From Chondrilla cf. caribensis (taxonomy: Eukaryota; Porifera; Demospongiae; Chondrillida; Chondrillidae), in contig OZ026554.1 of assembly GCA_964020155.1 (NCBI GenBank), forward strand, positions 5,619,416 through 5,683,415: DNA of 64,000 nt, given 5' to 3'. Below the pieces are notes generated by a model. That model saw only the letters and a program-made list of their open reading frames with translations. It made no database searches and was not told where the DNA came from. Every line of letters starts with the position of its first letter. Within the stretch, counting starts at the first letter, position 1. Made by a program: the position numbers and the translations under genes. This document shows, piece after piece, positions 53,801-64,000 of the stretch.

Positions 53801-54446
53801 TTGCTCCTTCGATCTACACTTGCAACTCACTGGGTTCATCAGCGTCGTCATCCTCCTCTTGTGAGAAAGATGTGTCAACACTCGGCTGTACTGCTGTTCC
53901 TTTGTTCTTCTTCAGGTGGCCCTGCACACACGGATAGAGAGATGTTGCAAAAGATAATAACACGGGTGCTTCACCTAGGGGAACCGTATACAAACTCCGA
54001 CTAACCTCCTTGTCAACATAATCCTCTATTTTATAGTTGGTATCGCTGCAGCCTTTTCTCTTTCTCTTGCTTCTAGTTTCCTGCTTCGAGGGCGAGATGG
54101 CTACTTCACTGGCTTGGCGCTTCCTCCTTAAGGAATAAGTCTTTGAGACCTTCGCTTGCTTTGTATCTTCCCCTATGAACTTCTTAGCACGAGACTTTTT
54201 ATGATTTTTGTGTTTTCTTTTTTCTTCCTCTTTTTGGTTGTTCATTCTTTGAAGTAAAAACATGGAATAAATGCTAGATTTCTCGAGCAAATGCTGAAGT
54301 CTCCTGTAACGCTGCTGCTCTTCCATATTCTGCAATTCGGAAATATTTTCCTGTTCTTCTTCATTCTCACTGAAGTCAGGGTCATTCTCCGAAGAAAGGT
54401 CTGCTTCGTCAGACATCATCTCAGAAGCCTGCTGCAAGTCCGCCAT
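50805..54446 (-). CDS. HELLS: HELLS (LSH), SNF2-family chromatin remodeller
   Basis: Start taken as [16 protein letters not shown] (54446); an upstream ATG at 54503 is in frame. The N terminus is acidic, then lysine-rich nuclear signals ([15 protein letters not shown]). SNF2 motifs: [20 protein letters not shown] (I), [13 protein letters not shown] (Ia), [14 protein letters not shown] (II, DEGQ where vertebrate HELLS has DEGH), [16 protein letters not shown] (III), [19 protein letters not shown], then helicase C with [19 protein letters not shown] coding, [20 protein letters not shown] (V) and [20 protein letters not shown] (VI). The C terminus is [24 protein letters not shown] with CDCA7 supports DNA methylation and macroH2A deposition at repeats. 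Length about 800. Confidence 0.95.
53490..53655. repeat. 22-base minisatellite
   Basis: About 7.5 copies of TACAGACATCACAAGCCACTAG in a HELLS intron; palindromic CTAGTACAG at junctions. Confidence 0.93.
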
Positions 54447-54560
54447 TTCCCAATAATTTGGCGCCCTAACACTGCGCGTGCGCAATGAGCCATATGAGTC
54501 CATTACGTATGGTCTACTGTGGATATAGGAGAGGCGTACAGTGCTAGTCGGAGTCGGAGG

Positions 54561-55208
54561 ATGGCAGACAATTTAACACAGAATGAATATAATGATGAAA
54601 AGGTTGTCTTAATCGGTCATGTTGGTGTTGGAAAAAGTACTTTATTTCTCCGGTTTAAGGACGGCGAATTCGTAGAAGACGCCGATAGACAAGTCAACAT
54701 AGCATCTTCAGCTGAGCACACAAGAACACTAAAAAACGGACTTAAAGTAAGCCGATGGTCCACTGTTCTTTGTTTGTGTGTCGACTTCTTTCTATTTGTG
54801 CAGCTAACCCTCTTGGACACAGCTGGAATGGAGAAGCACCTAACAACCCTTCCTCCTACTTATTTCAGAGAAGCTAAAGCAATTATTTATGTCTTTGCCG
54901 TAAATGATCAGGAATCCTTCGATTGTTTGCACCAGTGGACGGAAAATGCTGAAATGTCGGCACCCTTTGGTTGTACAAGAGCAGTTGTGGGTAACAAAAT
55001 AGACGTGCCCGAAAGGTGTGTTGAGGAAACCCCCGTGAAGCAGTGGGCCCAGAACCACGATATTCCAGAGGACATGGTGTTCTTTGTGTCTGCCAAGGAA
55101 GGAGATGGAGTGGATGACATGTTCATGAAAATAGCTCAAAAGATGGCACCGCCCCCTCAACGAAACCCGGCTCCAAAGAAAGACAGTGACTGCTGTCTAA
55201 AGAAGTGA
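54561..55208 (+). CDS. Divergent Rab-like GTPase with a C-terminal prenylation site
   Basis: Start MADNLTQNEYNDEKVV (54561; 54519 also in frame). Two exons; the intron (54749-54803) is only 55 bases and open in frame, but skipping it joins TLKNGLK to LTLLDTAG as in other Rabs. G1 GHVGVGKST, G3 DTAGMEK (Met replaces the catalytic Gln), G4 GNKID, G5 SAKEGDG, C terminus SDCCLKK, a CCXXX site for geranylgeranylation. The switch I region (VNIASSAEHTRTLKNG) lacks the usual conserved Thr context. No vertebrate Rab is recognised. It is divergent from HELLS and convergent with SIRT5 (180 bases between stops). Confidence 0.88.
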   Translation: MADNLTQNEYNDEKVVLIGHVGVGKSTLFLRFKDGEFVEDADRQVNIASSAEHTRTLKNGLKVSRWSTVLCLCVDFFLFVQLTLLDTAGMEKHLTTLPPTYFREAKAIIYVFAVNDQESFDCLHQWTENAEMSAPFGCTRAVVGNKIDVPERCVEETPVKQWAQNHDIPEDMVFFVSAKEGDGVDDMFMKIAQKMAPPPQRNPAPKKDSDCCLKK

Positions 55209-55388
55209 CCTCCACACCAGAACAAACACCTTCATAGCTATGCCGTTGTGTGCCTGTTGTAGAGAGACTGATGTGACATACAGTATATTATATTCTATTA
55301 TACATTATTAATTGGCTCAAGATTTGTTTGTATTTTTTATACAATGAGTGGATATTGTAGTTCATAAATTCCTGTGTGGTGTGATCGT

Positions 55389-56805
55389 CTACTTTGGTTC
55401 TGTGTTGTGTTCAGCCAAGGCTTTTGGCAATAATTCTCCACTTTTGCCATTGAAATGAAACCTGTAATATTTGCGAAATGAAAGAGATAATAATCACATT
55501 TCATACATACTTCCATGAGGCACTGCACACATTATCTGAATAGTGTGAACATACACACTGGTGAGTTACATGGTAACTGTATACTACACACACCTGTGAG
55601 TTAGTATAACCATGGACGCTGGATACAGATATAGGTATCTAGGGTCTATGGTATGACAACACACTGTGTGTTAGTGTCTATAAAGGCACGCACATCAGTG
55701 AGTTAGTGACTGGAGTATTCTCGATGTTGAACTCTGCCACTGGAACACCTTTCATTGCAAGAGAGGGAGCAAACATGGCCGCTGGGTAGACAACTGACGA
55801 TGTCCCCACCTGAAGGAACAAGGAACAAGGCATACCACACTTCTGGAATATGCCTCACATGTATTCCGATCACCAGGACCTACCAGAAGGCAAAGATCAC
55901 ATTGCTTCAGTTCTTGATCAACTGCTTCAAGCACGTCAGGATCCAGGGCTTCGTTGAACCACACAACATGAGGTCTTGCCAGCTCACCACACTTGGAGCA
56001 TCTGCACCACAAACAATATCATACACACCACATACATCACATGACTGTCACATGATTTTACAAACCACATTATCAGTGTACATACCTTGGCAGCTCTTCC
56101 ACAGGGATTTTGGCATCTTCAATATTGGGGTCTGGCGCTCTACAGCGTGTACATAGCAACAGATGAACCACAGATCGGGAACCACAGGGCACACAGATCG
56201 GGAACCACGGGGCTACAACACCCACCCTTTGTCTTTGAGTGCTGGCACAATAGGACTGTCCCTGTTATCCTCGATATGGCTACAAATCGTGCACCGGACC
56301 TTGAACAGACTTCCTATAACATACATAGTGAATAGTTGAGTGCTACAAGCCACGCCCACATCATTAGCTGCAGTTGGTGAGTGTCCCACTGCCGCCTACC
56401 GTGTAGCTCGATGACTCGCTCCGTGCCGGCTCTCTTGTGGAGCTCGTCAATGTTCTGTGTGATGACGGTCAGAATGCGGCCCTGGGCCTTTAGTCTCTTC
56501 TCGCACTCCGCGATGGCCACGTGTCCAGGGTTAGGCTGCTTAGTCACCATCACTTCTCTCCTGTAGCTGTAAAACTCCCAGACGAGGGAAGGGTTTCTTT
56601 GGAACGACTGGGGGGTTGCTAAGTCTTGCGCTTGGTACACTCTCCAAAACCCGCCGGCACCTCTGAAAGTGGGAACGCCGCTCTCGGCACTAATCCCAGC
56701 TCCCGTTAGGACGACTATATGTTGTGCCTTAGAGAACAGTTCCCTGAAGGCGTTCATGTCCGTACTTGGGCCGACGGAGGGTCCAGCCATTTTGGCATCA
56801 TCCAA
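55389..56805 (-). CDS. SIRT5: SIRT5, NAD-dependent desuccinylase/demalonylase
   Basis: Start [14 protein letters not shown] (56805; MAGPS at 56790 also possible). NAD-binding [19 protein letters not shown]; the SIRT5-specific Tyr and Arg in [10 protein letters not shown], which bind acidic acyl groups; catalytic His in RVIELHG; zinc cysteines RCTICSH and [39 protein letters not shown]; and the end [13 protein letters not shown]. All features of SIRT5 are intact. No N-terminal presequence is obvious, so mitochondrial targeting is not shown. Several exons (56300-55430) fit the vertebrate protein order. Confidence 0.96.
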
Positions 56806-56945
56806 TTAAACTACAGTGCCTCTATTAAATGTATAAACCGCGAGACCTTGGTAATCAATTATTACCGCGAAACACGATAAGACCACCAGAAATCACGCAA
56901 TCTTATTTGCAGAATAAAACATAATTTCATTGCATTCATGATCTG

Positions 56946-57793
56946 TTAACGAGATAGTCTCCAAATTCCCATCACCACAGACAACATCAGTGTTATGATA
57001 GTTGCTATGCCGCCTGTAAGGGGGAGGGAGGGGGAGGGGTCACCAACACCACATGAACCACAGAGTGAAGCATGTTCAAAACAAACTGTACCACAAAATA
57101 AAACATCTTAAATGGATCAATTTGTTAGCTCCCAGTACCAACTACATATATGATGATGCACGCAGTTCAGATAAACTCTTTTGCTCTCTCAGTGTTTGTA
57201 TAAGTGGATTCATGTTGATATGCAATGACCCGAGCAAGACCCACCTACCAGCTAAATACTTGATCATTTCCAGCTTCTGTGATTCAATCTTTGTGTTCAT
57301 ATCGGCTACCTTCAGACAGGACAACTCAGGAACATCAATCACTCCACCTGATACACCACCCAGCCCTACACACATATCCTCACCATGGTAGCCAGTTTGT
57401 TGTCAGTGTCTTTGATTCTTTGATGTAGCAGAGTGGTCTAAAATGTTTGATTAATATTTCTCGTTACACACAGAATTGAAAGTGCATTGGTACCTCCATG
57501 TGTATGCCCCTCCCCCTACACACCTCTTCTCTCATTCTAGATTTTTCCAAATTAAAGTCTAAACTGATTCCGGATTTGATTCTCTGCATCTCATCCTGTT
57601 TGAGCATAAAGCCATGAATTGCTGATGAGAGGAGACCCAATTACCTCTAACCTGGAACATTCCCTTCAATTTCTTCAGTTGCTCTTTTGTTTCCTCTGAA
57701 TCTTTCTTCAGTGTTGCAACTTCTGTCTTCTTCAGCATTTCAATGTCAGTACTGTTCAGTAGATCAAGATGGTATCCACAGAACATGTACACG

Positions 57794-57846
<53 letters not shown>

Positions 57847-58722
57847 TCTTGACACACCTTGCTGTAGAAACTTTCATTTGTAATTGAGTGCTCATCAGAT
57901 CCTGTCAAGGGAGGTTCTAAGAAATAATAAGAATGGTCCCATTCATCATTCCAGTCCCACTCCCAATTTCAGTCCCACTCCCAATTTCAGTCCCACTCCC
58001 AATTTCAGTCCCACTCCCAATTTCAGTCTCAACTCACAATATCAGAGTGACTTGGACAGCCCCTCAGTGCTGCTGTCAGACTTGAGGTGAGCGCATCTCT
58101 CAGAACTGTCATCACACACTCGGACTGAGTGGGAGAGAGACCTACCACCACGGCCGAGATCAGGAGTCACAACCACCACGTAGTAACATCCCTCACTGGG
58201 CTACCATCATACAAGGGACTATGGTACCCGGATATGCATGCCACATATATAGACGCCCATGTACAGGCACCAAGACAAGAGATCGAGTCATTTCAATTGG
58301 GTAAGGTACACTCCACATGACATGACATAGGCCACTAGCTAATGGTTGACAAACACATTACTCAGTTGCTTTCCTACACACTGGACAGTACTTTCTACTT
58401 CACTATTCTCTCTACGGATAAGGGGTCAACAGCACACACTCTCTCAACCATAACAACACGCGGGTAGCGCGACGTGGTCATGTTCACTGCAAACACGTAC
58501 CACAGCACGATAATTACCTGATTTTTCTAAATCTTGTACAAATTTGTGCGTATCGAACAGCACTCCTATGTGTGTGGTGGTGCTTCCAACTGAGAGGGAT
58601 GGCTCTGCCGGTGGATGGCTACCGGGGACGTCGCTGAATACGCGAGTGGGAACAAGAACTGCTTTCCTCGACAACAACCGACGCACGTCCAAGCTCCTCC
58701 CGATTCTACAGAAGGTAGCCAT
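56946..58722 (-). CDS. CCDC90B: CCDC90B/MCUR1-family mitochondrial coiled-coil protein
   Basis: Start MATFCRIGRSLDVRRLLSRK (58722), an Arg-rich mitochondrial presequence without acids. Then LFDTHKFVQDLEKSG and LSPTQSECVMTVLRDALTSS (the head domain), coiled coil (IEMLKKTEVATLKKDSEETK), SLDFNLEKSRMREE, a long helix DMNTKIESQKLEMIKYLAG and the C-terminal membrane helix IATIITLMLSVVMGIWRLSR. This is the family shared by MCUR1 and CCDC90B; MCUR1 supports the mitochondrial calcium uniporter. Which of the two is nearer is not settled. An 18-base minisatellite and a CA run are intronic. Adjacent to SIRT5 (same strand, 140 bases). Confidence 0.88.
57797..57842. repeat. CA microsatellite
   Basis: About 23 CA units in a CCDC90B-like intron. 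Confidence 0.95.
57950..58027. repeat. 18-base minisatellite
   Basis: About 4.3 copies of CCCACTCCCAATTTCAGT; intronic in the CCDC90B-like gene. Confidence 0.92.
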
Positions 58723-59308
58723 TTCCCTTTGATTATTAGATCAGATACCACGTGTCCAGACATCATGTACTAAGTATATGCTGTAACGTTGTGTAATATG
58801 GAGTATGATCATGTCTATGCAGACACACGTTCGAATCACATGCAATACTTGTCCAAGCTAGTTGGAGTCCCTTATAGCGGAGGAGTCCCGGGCTAAACTT
58901 TCTATACAATTGATTTGTATAAACTGGACAGTCACTATGTCAGTCTATGAGGTCCTTAGCAACTCAGGAAGGATGTACGTAGATGCATAAATGTCTGTAG
59001 ACATGTCATTATTATGTCATGTGGACACTGGGTAAGATTAACCCTAACCCTGGTTACCAGGCAGTCTGTAGCAACTCCAGATGGGTGTATGAGTGCATGA
59101 GTGTTTGGGTTACTATTATGTGTGTCACTTTGAGTGTCATATAGGCCACAAGGAGGCCACGGTGACCAGCAGCGGAAGTTACCATGCTGGTCACAACCAC
59201 ATCTGTATATTATAGCACATACCCAGGAGGGGTATCCCAATATCCATTGGAACAAACTGCTCACCACAGTGAATAAAGTATTAATGGACAAAGTAAGCAA
59301 AGAAAAGA
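58723..59308. other. Intergenic region between CCDC90B-like and PSMD6
   Basis: Nearly 590 bases without a coding exon that I can support. It serves as 5' flank of the CCDC90B-like gene and 3' flank of PSMD6. Confidence 0.7.
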
Positions 59309-62300
59309 CTATAGATTTATGATCCTACTGAGCTTTTGTAATCTGTTCAGTAGTAGATCTCCCTGCTTTATGGTTGACTATAAAAGAGGGAGCACAAGTA
59401 TTTCACACACAAACATGTACACACATGTAAACACGCACTGCTAACCTGATACAGGAAGTTCTTGCTGTCTGGTCTGTTGGTCTCCACAACTCCGCCCACC
59501 TTATCAATCCTACAGTTCAATCTCCCCATTGCAATGAATCGGGACAGCTCTCTACAGAAAGGTACGCAGTACAGTGAGACCTAGTGCACAGGAGACAGTA
59601 TAGTGACCCCTAGTGTACAGGAGACAGTACAGTGAGCCCTAGTGTACAGGAGACAGTACAGTGACCCTTAGTGTACAGGAGACAGTACAGTGAGCCCTAG
59701 TGTACAGGAGACAGTACAGTGACCCCTAGTGTACAGGAGACAGTACAGTGACCCTTAGTGTACAGGAGACAGTACAGTGACCCTTAGTGTACAGGAGACA
59801 GTACAGTGAGCCCTAGTGTACAGGAGACAGTACAGTGAGCCCTAGTGTACAGGAGACAGTACAGTGAGCCCTAGTGTACAGGAGACAGTACAGTGACCCT
59901 TAGTGTACAGGAGACAGTACAGTGAGACCTAGCGTACAGGAGACAGTACAGTGACCCTTAGTGTACAAGAGACAGTACAGTGACCCTTAGTGCACAGGAG
60001 ACAGTACAGTGACCCTTAGTGTACAAGAGACAGTACAGTGACCCCTAGTGTACAAGAGACAGTACAGTGACCCTTAGTGCACAAGAGACAGTACAGTGAC
60101 CCCTAGTGTACAGGAGACAGTACAGTGACCCTTAGTGCACAAGAGACAGTACAGTGACCCCTAGTGTACAGGAGACAGTACAGTGACCCTTAGTGTACAA
60201 GAGACAGTACAGTGACCCTTAGTGTACAAGAGACAGTACAGTGACCCCTAGTGTACAGGAGACAGTACAGTGACCCTTAGTGTACAAGAGACAGTACAGT
60301 GACCCCTAGTGTACAAGAGACAGTACAGTGACCCCTAGTGTACAGGAGACAGTACAGTGACCCTTAGTGTACAAGAGACAGTACAGTGACCCCTAGTGTA
60401 CAGGAGACAGTACAGTGACCCTTAGTGTACAGGAGACAGTACAGTGACCCTTAGTGTACAAGAGACAGTACAGTGACCCTTAGTGTACAGGAGACAGTAC
60501 AGTGACCCTTAGTGTACAGGAGACAGTATAGTGACCCCTAGTGTACAAGAGACAGTACAGTGACCCTTAGTGTACAGGAGACAGTACAGTGACCCCTAGT
60601 GTACAGGAGACAGTATAGTGACCCCTAGTGTACAGGAGACAGTACAGTGAGCCCTAGTGTACAGGAGACAGTACAGTGAGCCCTAGTGTACAGGAGACAG
60701 TACAGTGACCCTTAGTGTACAGGAGACAGTACAGTGAGACCTAGTGTACAGGAGACAGTACAGTGAGACCTAGTGTACAGGAGACAGTACAGTGAGACCT
60801 AGCGTACAGGAGACAGTACAGTGACCCTTAGTGTACAGGAGACAGTACAGTGAGACCTAGTGTACAGGAGACAGTACAGTGAGACCTAGTGTACAGGAGA
60901 CAGTACAGTGAGACCTAGTGTACAGGAGACAGTACAGTGAGACCTAGTGTACAGGAGACAGTACAGTGACCCTTAGTGTACAGGAGACAGTACAGTGAGA
61001 CCTAGTGTACAGGAGACAGTACAGTGACCCCTAGTGTACAAGAGACAGTACAGTGAGCCCTAGTGTACAGGAGACAGTACAGTGACCCTTAGTGTACAGG
61101 AGACAGTACAGTGACCCTTAGTGTACAGGAGACAGTACAGTGAGACCTAGTGTACAGGAGACAGTACAGTGAGACCTAGTGTACAAGAGGCAGTACAGTG
61201 AGACCTAGTGTACAGGAGACAGTACAGTGACCCTTAGTGTACAGGAGACAGTACAGTGAGACCTAGTGTACAGGAGACAGTACAGTGACCCTTAGTGTAC
61301 AGGAGACAGTACAGTGAGACCTAGTGTACAGGAGACAGTACAGTGAGACCTAGTGTACAGGAGACAGTACAGTGAGACCTAGTGTACAGGAGACAGTACA
61401 GTGAGACCTAGTGTACAGGAGACAGTACAGTGACCCTTAGTGTACAGGAGACAGTACAGTGAGACCTAGTGTACAGGAGACAGTACAGTGAGACCTAGTG
61501 TACAGGAGACAGTACAGTGAGACCTAGTGTACAGGAGACAGTACAGTGAGACCTAGTGTACAGGAGACAGTACAGTGACCCTTAGTGTACAGGAGACAGT
61601 ACAGTGAGACCTAGTGTACAGGAGACAGTACAGTGAGACCTAGTGTACAGGAGACAGTACAGTGACCCCTAGTGTACAGGAGACAGTACAGTGACCCTTA
61701 GTGTACAAGAGACAGTACAGTGAGCCCTAGTGTACAGGAGACAGTACAGTGACCCTTAGTGTACAGGAGACAGTACAGTGAGACCTAGCGTACAGGAGAC
61801 AGTACAGTGACCCTTAGTGTACAGGAGACAGTACAGTGAGACCTAGTGTACAGGAGACAGTACAGTGAGACCTAGTGTACAGGAGACAGTACAGTGAGAC
61901 CTAGTGTACAGGAGACAGTACAGTGAGACCTAGTGTACAGGAGACAGTACAGTGACCCTTAGTGTACAGGAGACAGTACAGTGAGACCTAGTGTACAGGA
62001 GACAGTACAGTGAGACCTAGTGTACAGGAGACAGTACAGTGAGACCTAGTGTACAGGAGACAGTACAGTGAGACCTAGTGTACAGGAGACAGTACAGTGA
62101 CCCTTAGTGTACAGGAGACAGTACAGTGAGACCTAGTGTACAGGAGACAGTACAGTGAGACCTAGTGTACAGGAGACAGTACAGTGACCCCTAGTGTACA
62201 GGAGACAGTACAGTGACCCTTAGTGCACAAGAGACAGTACAGTGACCCCTGGTGCACCAGGTAGTACAGGGCACGTGATGTACACGGCAAGCACGGTATA

Positions 62301-63888
62301 GCTGACCTGTCAATGAAAGCAACAGTCACTCCAAATGTCTGGGCCATTGCCTCCAGAGATAACGACCTGTAGGACTCCAGCAGTTGAGCATAAGCCTTTA
62401 TCCTCAGCTCCCGGATTATGTAGTGACAGTGGCTGGAGAGGTAGCGATCCGACTGGAGCTCCTGCTCAACCCAAACTGAGGTGGGAGCACTAGTGAACCA
62501 TGCCCACACAACACAAACTAAACAACTCACTCAAAACTTTGAAGAAATCCCCATATTGACAGTCATAGAAAGATCTCACAAAAGTGTTCAGTTCACTGTT
62601 TGTGTGCAAAACTTCAAGAATATCGGCACCTTCCAGTATCTACACCAGCATAAAGAGGTCCAGAGTTAGGGTAGAGACGCAGGATGGACGTACACACACA
62701 CCTTCTCTCTGAGGAAGCTCCTGTCCATGGACACCATGCAAGCGAACACAGCATACTTCACAAACGAATGGTAATCCATGACTTCTGCGCATGTGAAGGT
62801 TGCCATGGTTTCAAAGAAGTTGACAGCTGCCACTTTGAAGTCCCTCACAGTCAGTGCGTACAGCCCTTCGTACACCTTGAGTCGGTTCTTCCTGTCCCAG
62901 TCTCCTCCCTCCTCCATCAAACTGCAACCCACACAAGGCAACACAGAACACCTCCCTCAATGATCTCACCAAAGCACTCCTGACACTAGTTAACACTCAT
63001 ATACACATACATTTGTACATAGTACAATATTGGTAAATCCACAAGTCCCCACTACAAGGCTACAAACAGGGAGATATAGTGCCACTCTGGATGCTGTACC
63101 TCTTAGCCTTCTGGAGGTTCCTAGTGACCAGGTCATGGTCCATGAAGAAGAAACCCAAACGAATCTGGTGGAAGAGAATGTCCAACCTCTGGCCTAGCGG
63201 CACAGTCTTCTCAAAGGCCTTTCTTAGACCAGACTCCGCACCTTCCTGTACAACAGGTCCAATGGCATGCACGACTACTGTTGATGAGGATCATCGATAG
63301 AACTAACCTTGTCTCCTATTGTGGAGAGGTACTCCGCCTTGTTCAGTAAGGCATCCCGCTGCTCAACATCGCCCAGGTTCTCCACAGCATCTGCCATGGC
63401 CTCATCGAGTTTCTCGAGTTCGACCCTGTTCTTTTCTTCCAGTTCACTTAGTAGAGCTGACTCTGGTTCACTGTGGGTCTCTCGGCACATTCTAACATAA
63501 AATGGCGCCATATCTAACGGTAGAAGGAGCAAGGAGACATTTATACGCACTTTGTACAATGTTCATTCACGTTACAGTGTCTGTGATGCAACTGTTGATG
63601 CTGTAAATGGTTTATATTGAAATATCACATGCAATGAATACTAGCATTCACAAATGGCCCAGTCGGTCAACATGTAGGTATGTGTTTCGATCTGTATACC
63701 AAAACGCTGGCACAGGAGAGATAATAGAAATGATCGTTTCCCATCATAACATCACCTTTCTCTTTAATTGCTTTCATTAACTCTTCCATTACATCGTCCT
63801 TACTAGCTTCACGTCGATGACTCAAAAGAAAAAGCTTTTGGGCCAAATCAAGATCCGGATTCTTGTCCAGTCGACTACTAACCTCCAT
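59309..63888 (-). CDS. PSMD6: PSMD6 (Rpn7), 26S proteasome lid subunit
   Basis: Start [18 protein letters not shown] (63888). Family segments in order: [157 protein letters not shown] and the end [20 protein letters not shown] (complement of 59309-59311). The PCI domain is complete; Rpn7 is a lid scaffold. The intron between FGVTVAFID and RELSRFIA (about 59554-62307) consists almost wholly of a 29-base tandem repeat. Several other introns are ordinary. Length is about 390, the family norm. Confidence 0.97.
59570..62255. repeat. Giant 29-base minisatellite, about 92 copies
   Basis: Tandem 29-base units built on TGTACAGGAGACAGTACAGT plus GACCCTTAG or GAGACCTAG. Main variants: AAG for AGG after TGTAC, GACCCCTAG, GAGCCCTAG. 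The right half shows a five-unit pattern (four GAGACC then one GACCCT, about 145 bases). A rare AGCG change at 59931, 60801 and 61787 is spaced by exact multiples of 29 (870 and 986). It is the main content of one PSMD6 intron. Confidence 0.97.
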
Positions 63889-64000
63889 TTTGCTTCGTGT
63901 AACGACGTCACTTCAAAGCTAGGTTGGATCACGTGCGCTAATATGCTACAGTCATTAACGTATCCTTCTCCCAGACCGAATATAGAGACCACGATTTATT

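Noticed and set aside
58129..58320. Plus-strand open frame with a good donor (GGGTAAGG)
   Set aside because: It overlaps an intron of the minus-strand CCDC90B-like gene; no partner exon was found.

Overview
The window is nuclear DNA from an early-branching animal, most likely a sponge. This rests on three things: the genes are animal genes (BBS4, CEP76, CFAP263, TRIP13, HELLS, SIRT5, a KH/NYN/CCCH RNase), nearly all are split by very short GT-AG introns (about 50-150 bases), and genes stand tens to a few hundred bases apart. Species cannot be fixed from the sequence alone. GC is moderate; the few larger gaps are AT-rich.

I read 23 protein genes. Left to right: a secreted two-domain saposin-B protein (-), a large coiled-coil protein (+), two tandem Rab22/31-type GTPases (-, one atypical), a very long WD40 protein resembling axonemal WDR97/WDR87 (-), ZDHHC3/7 palmitoyltransferase (+), SLC35C2 transporter (-), a KH/UBA/NYN/CCCH Regnase-N4BP1-like protein (-), a dual-specificity phosphatase (+), BBS4 (-), TRIP13 (+), CEP76 (-), DCAF11 (-), SNRPD1 (-), CFAP263/CCDC113 (+), SDR39U1 (-), MDP1 (-), RABEPK (-), HELLS (-), a Rab-like GTPase (+), SIRT5 (-), a CCDC90B/MCUR1 protein (-) and proteasome subunit PSMD6 (-). 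Gene limits below are start codon to stop codon with introns included; exons were joined by eye from splice signals, reading phase and family match.

Genes are packed mostly as divergent and convergent pairs. Divergent start codons are often only 40-270 bases apart (BBS4/TRIP13 about 44), and one pair (RNase/phosphatase) may overlap. Four genes concern cilia or centrioles (WDR97-like, BBS4, CEP76, CFAP263), three are Rab-type GTPases and one is a kelch protein of the Rab9-effector family, but the cluster is not an operon or a single pathway.

The most striking non-coding property is tandem repetition inside introns. About 30 micro- and minisatellites with different units (2 to about 42 bases) lie almost only in introns. 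The largest is a 29-base repeat of about 92 copies filling 2.7 kb of one PSMD6 intron, with a higher-order pattern. Several unrelated units share a short GTAC-centred palindrome. No tRNA, rRNA, CRISPR array, intact transposon or bacterial operon was seen.
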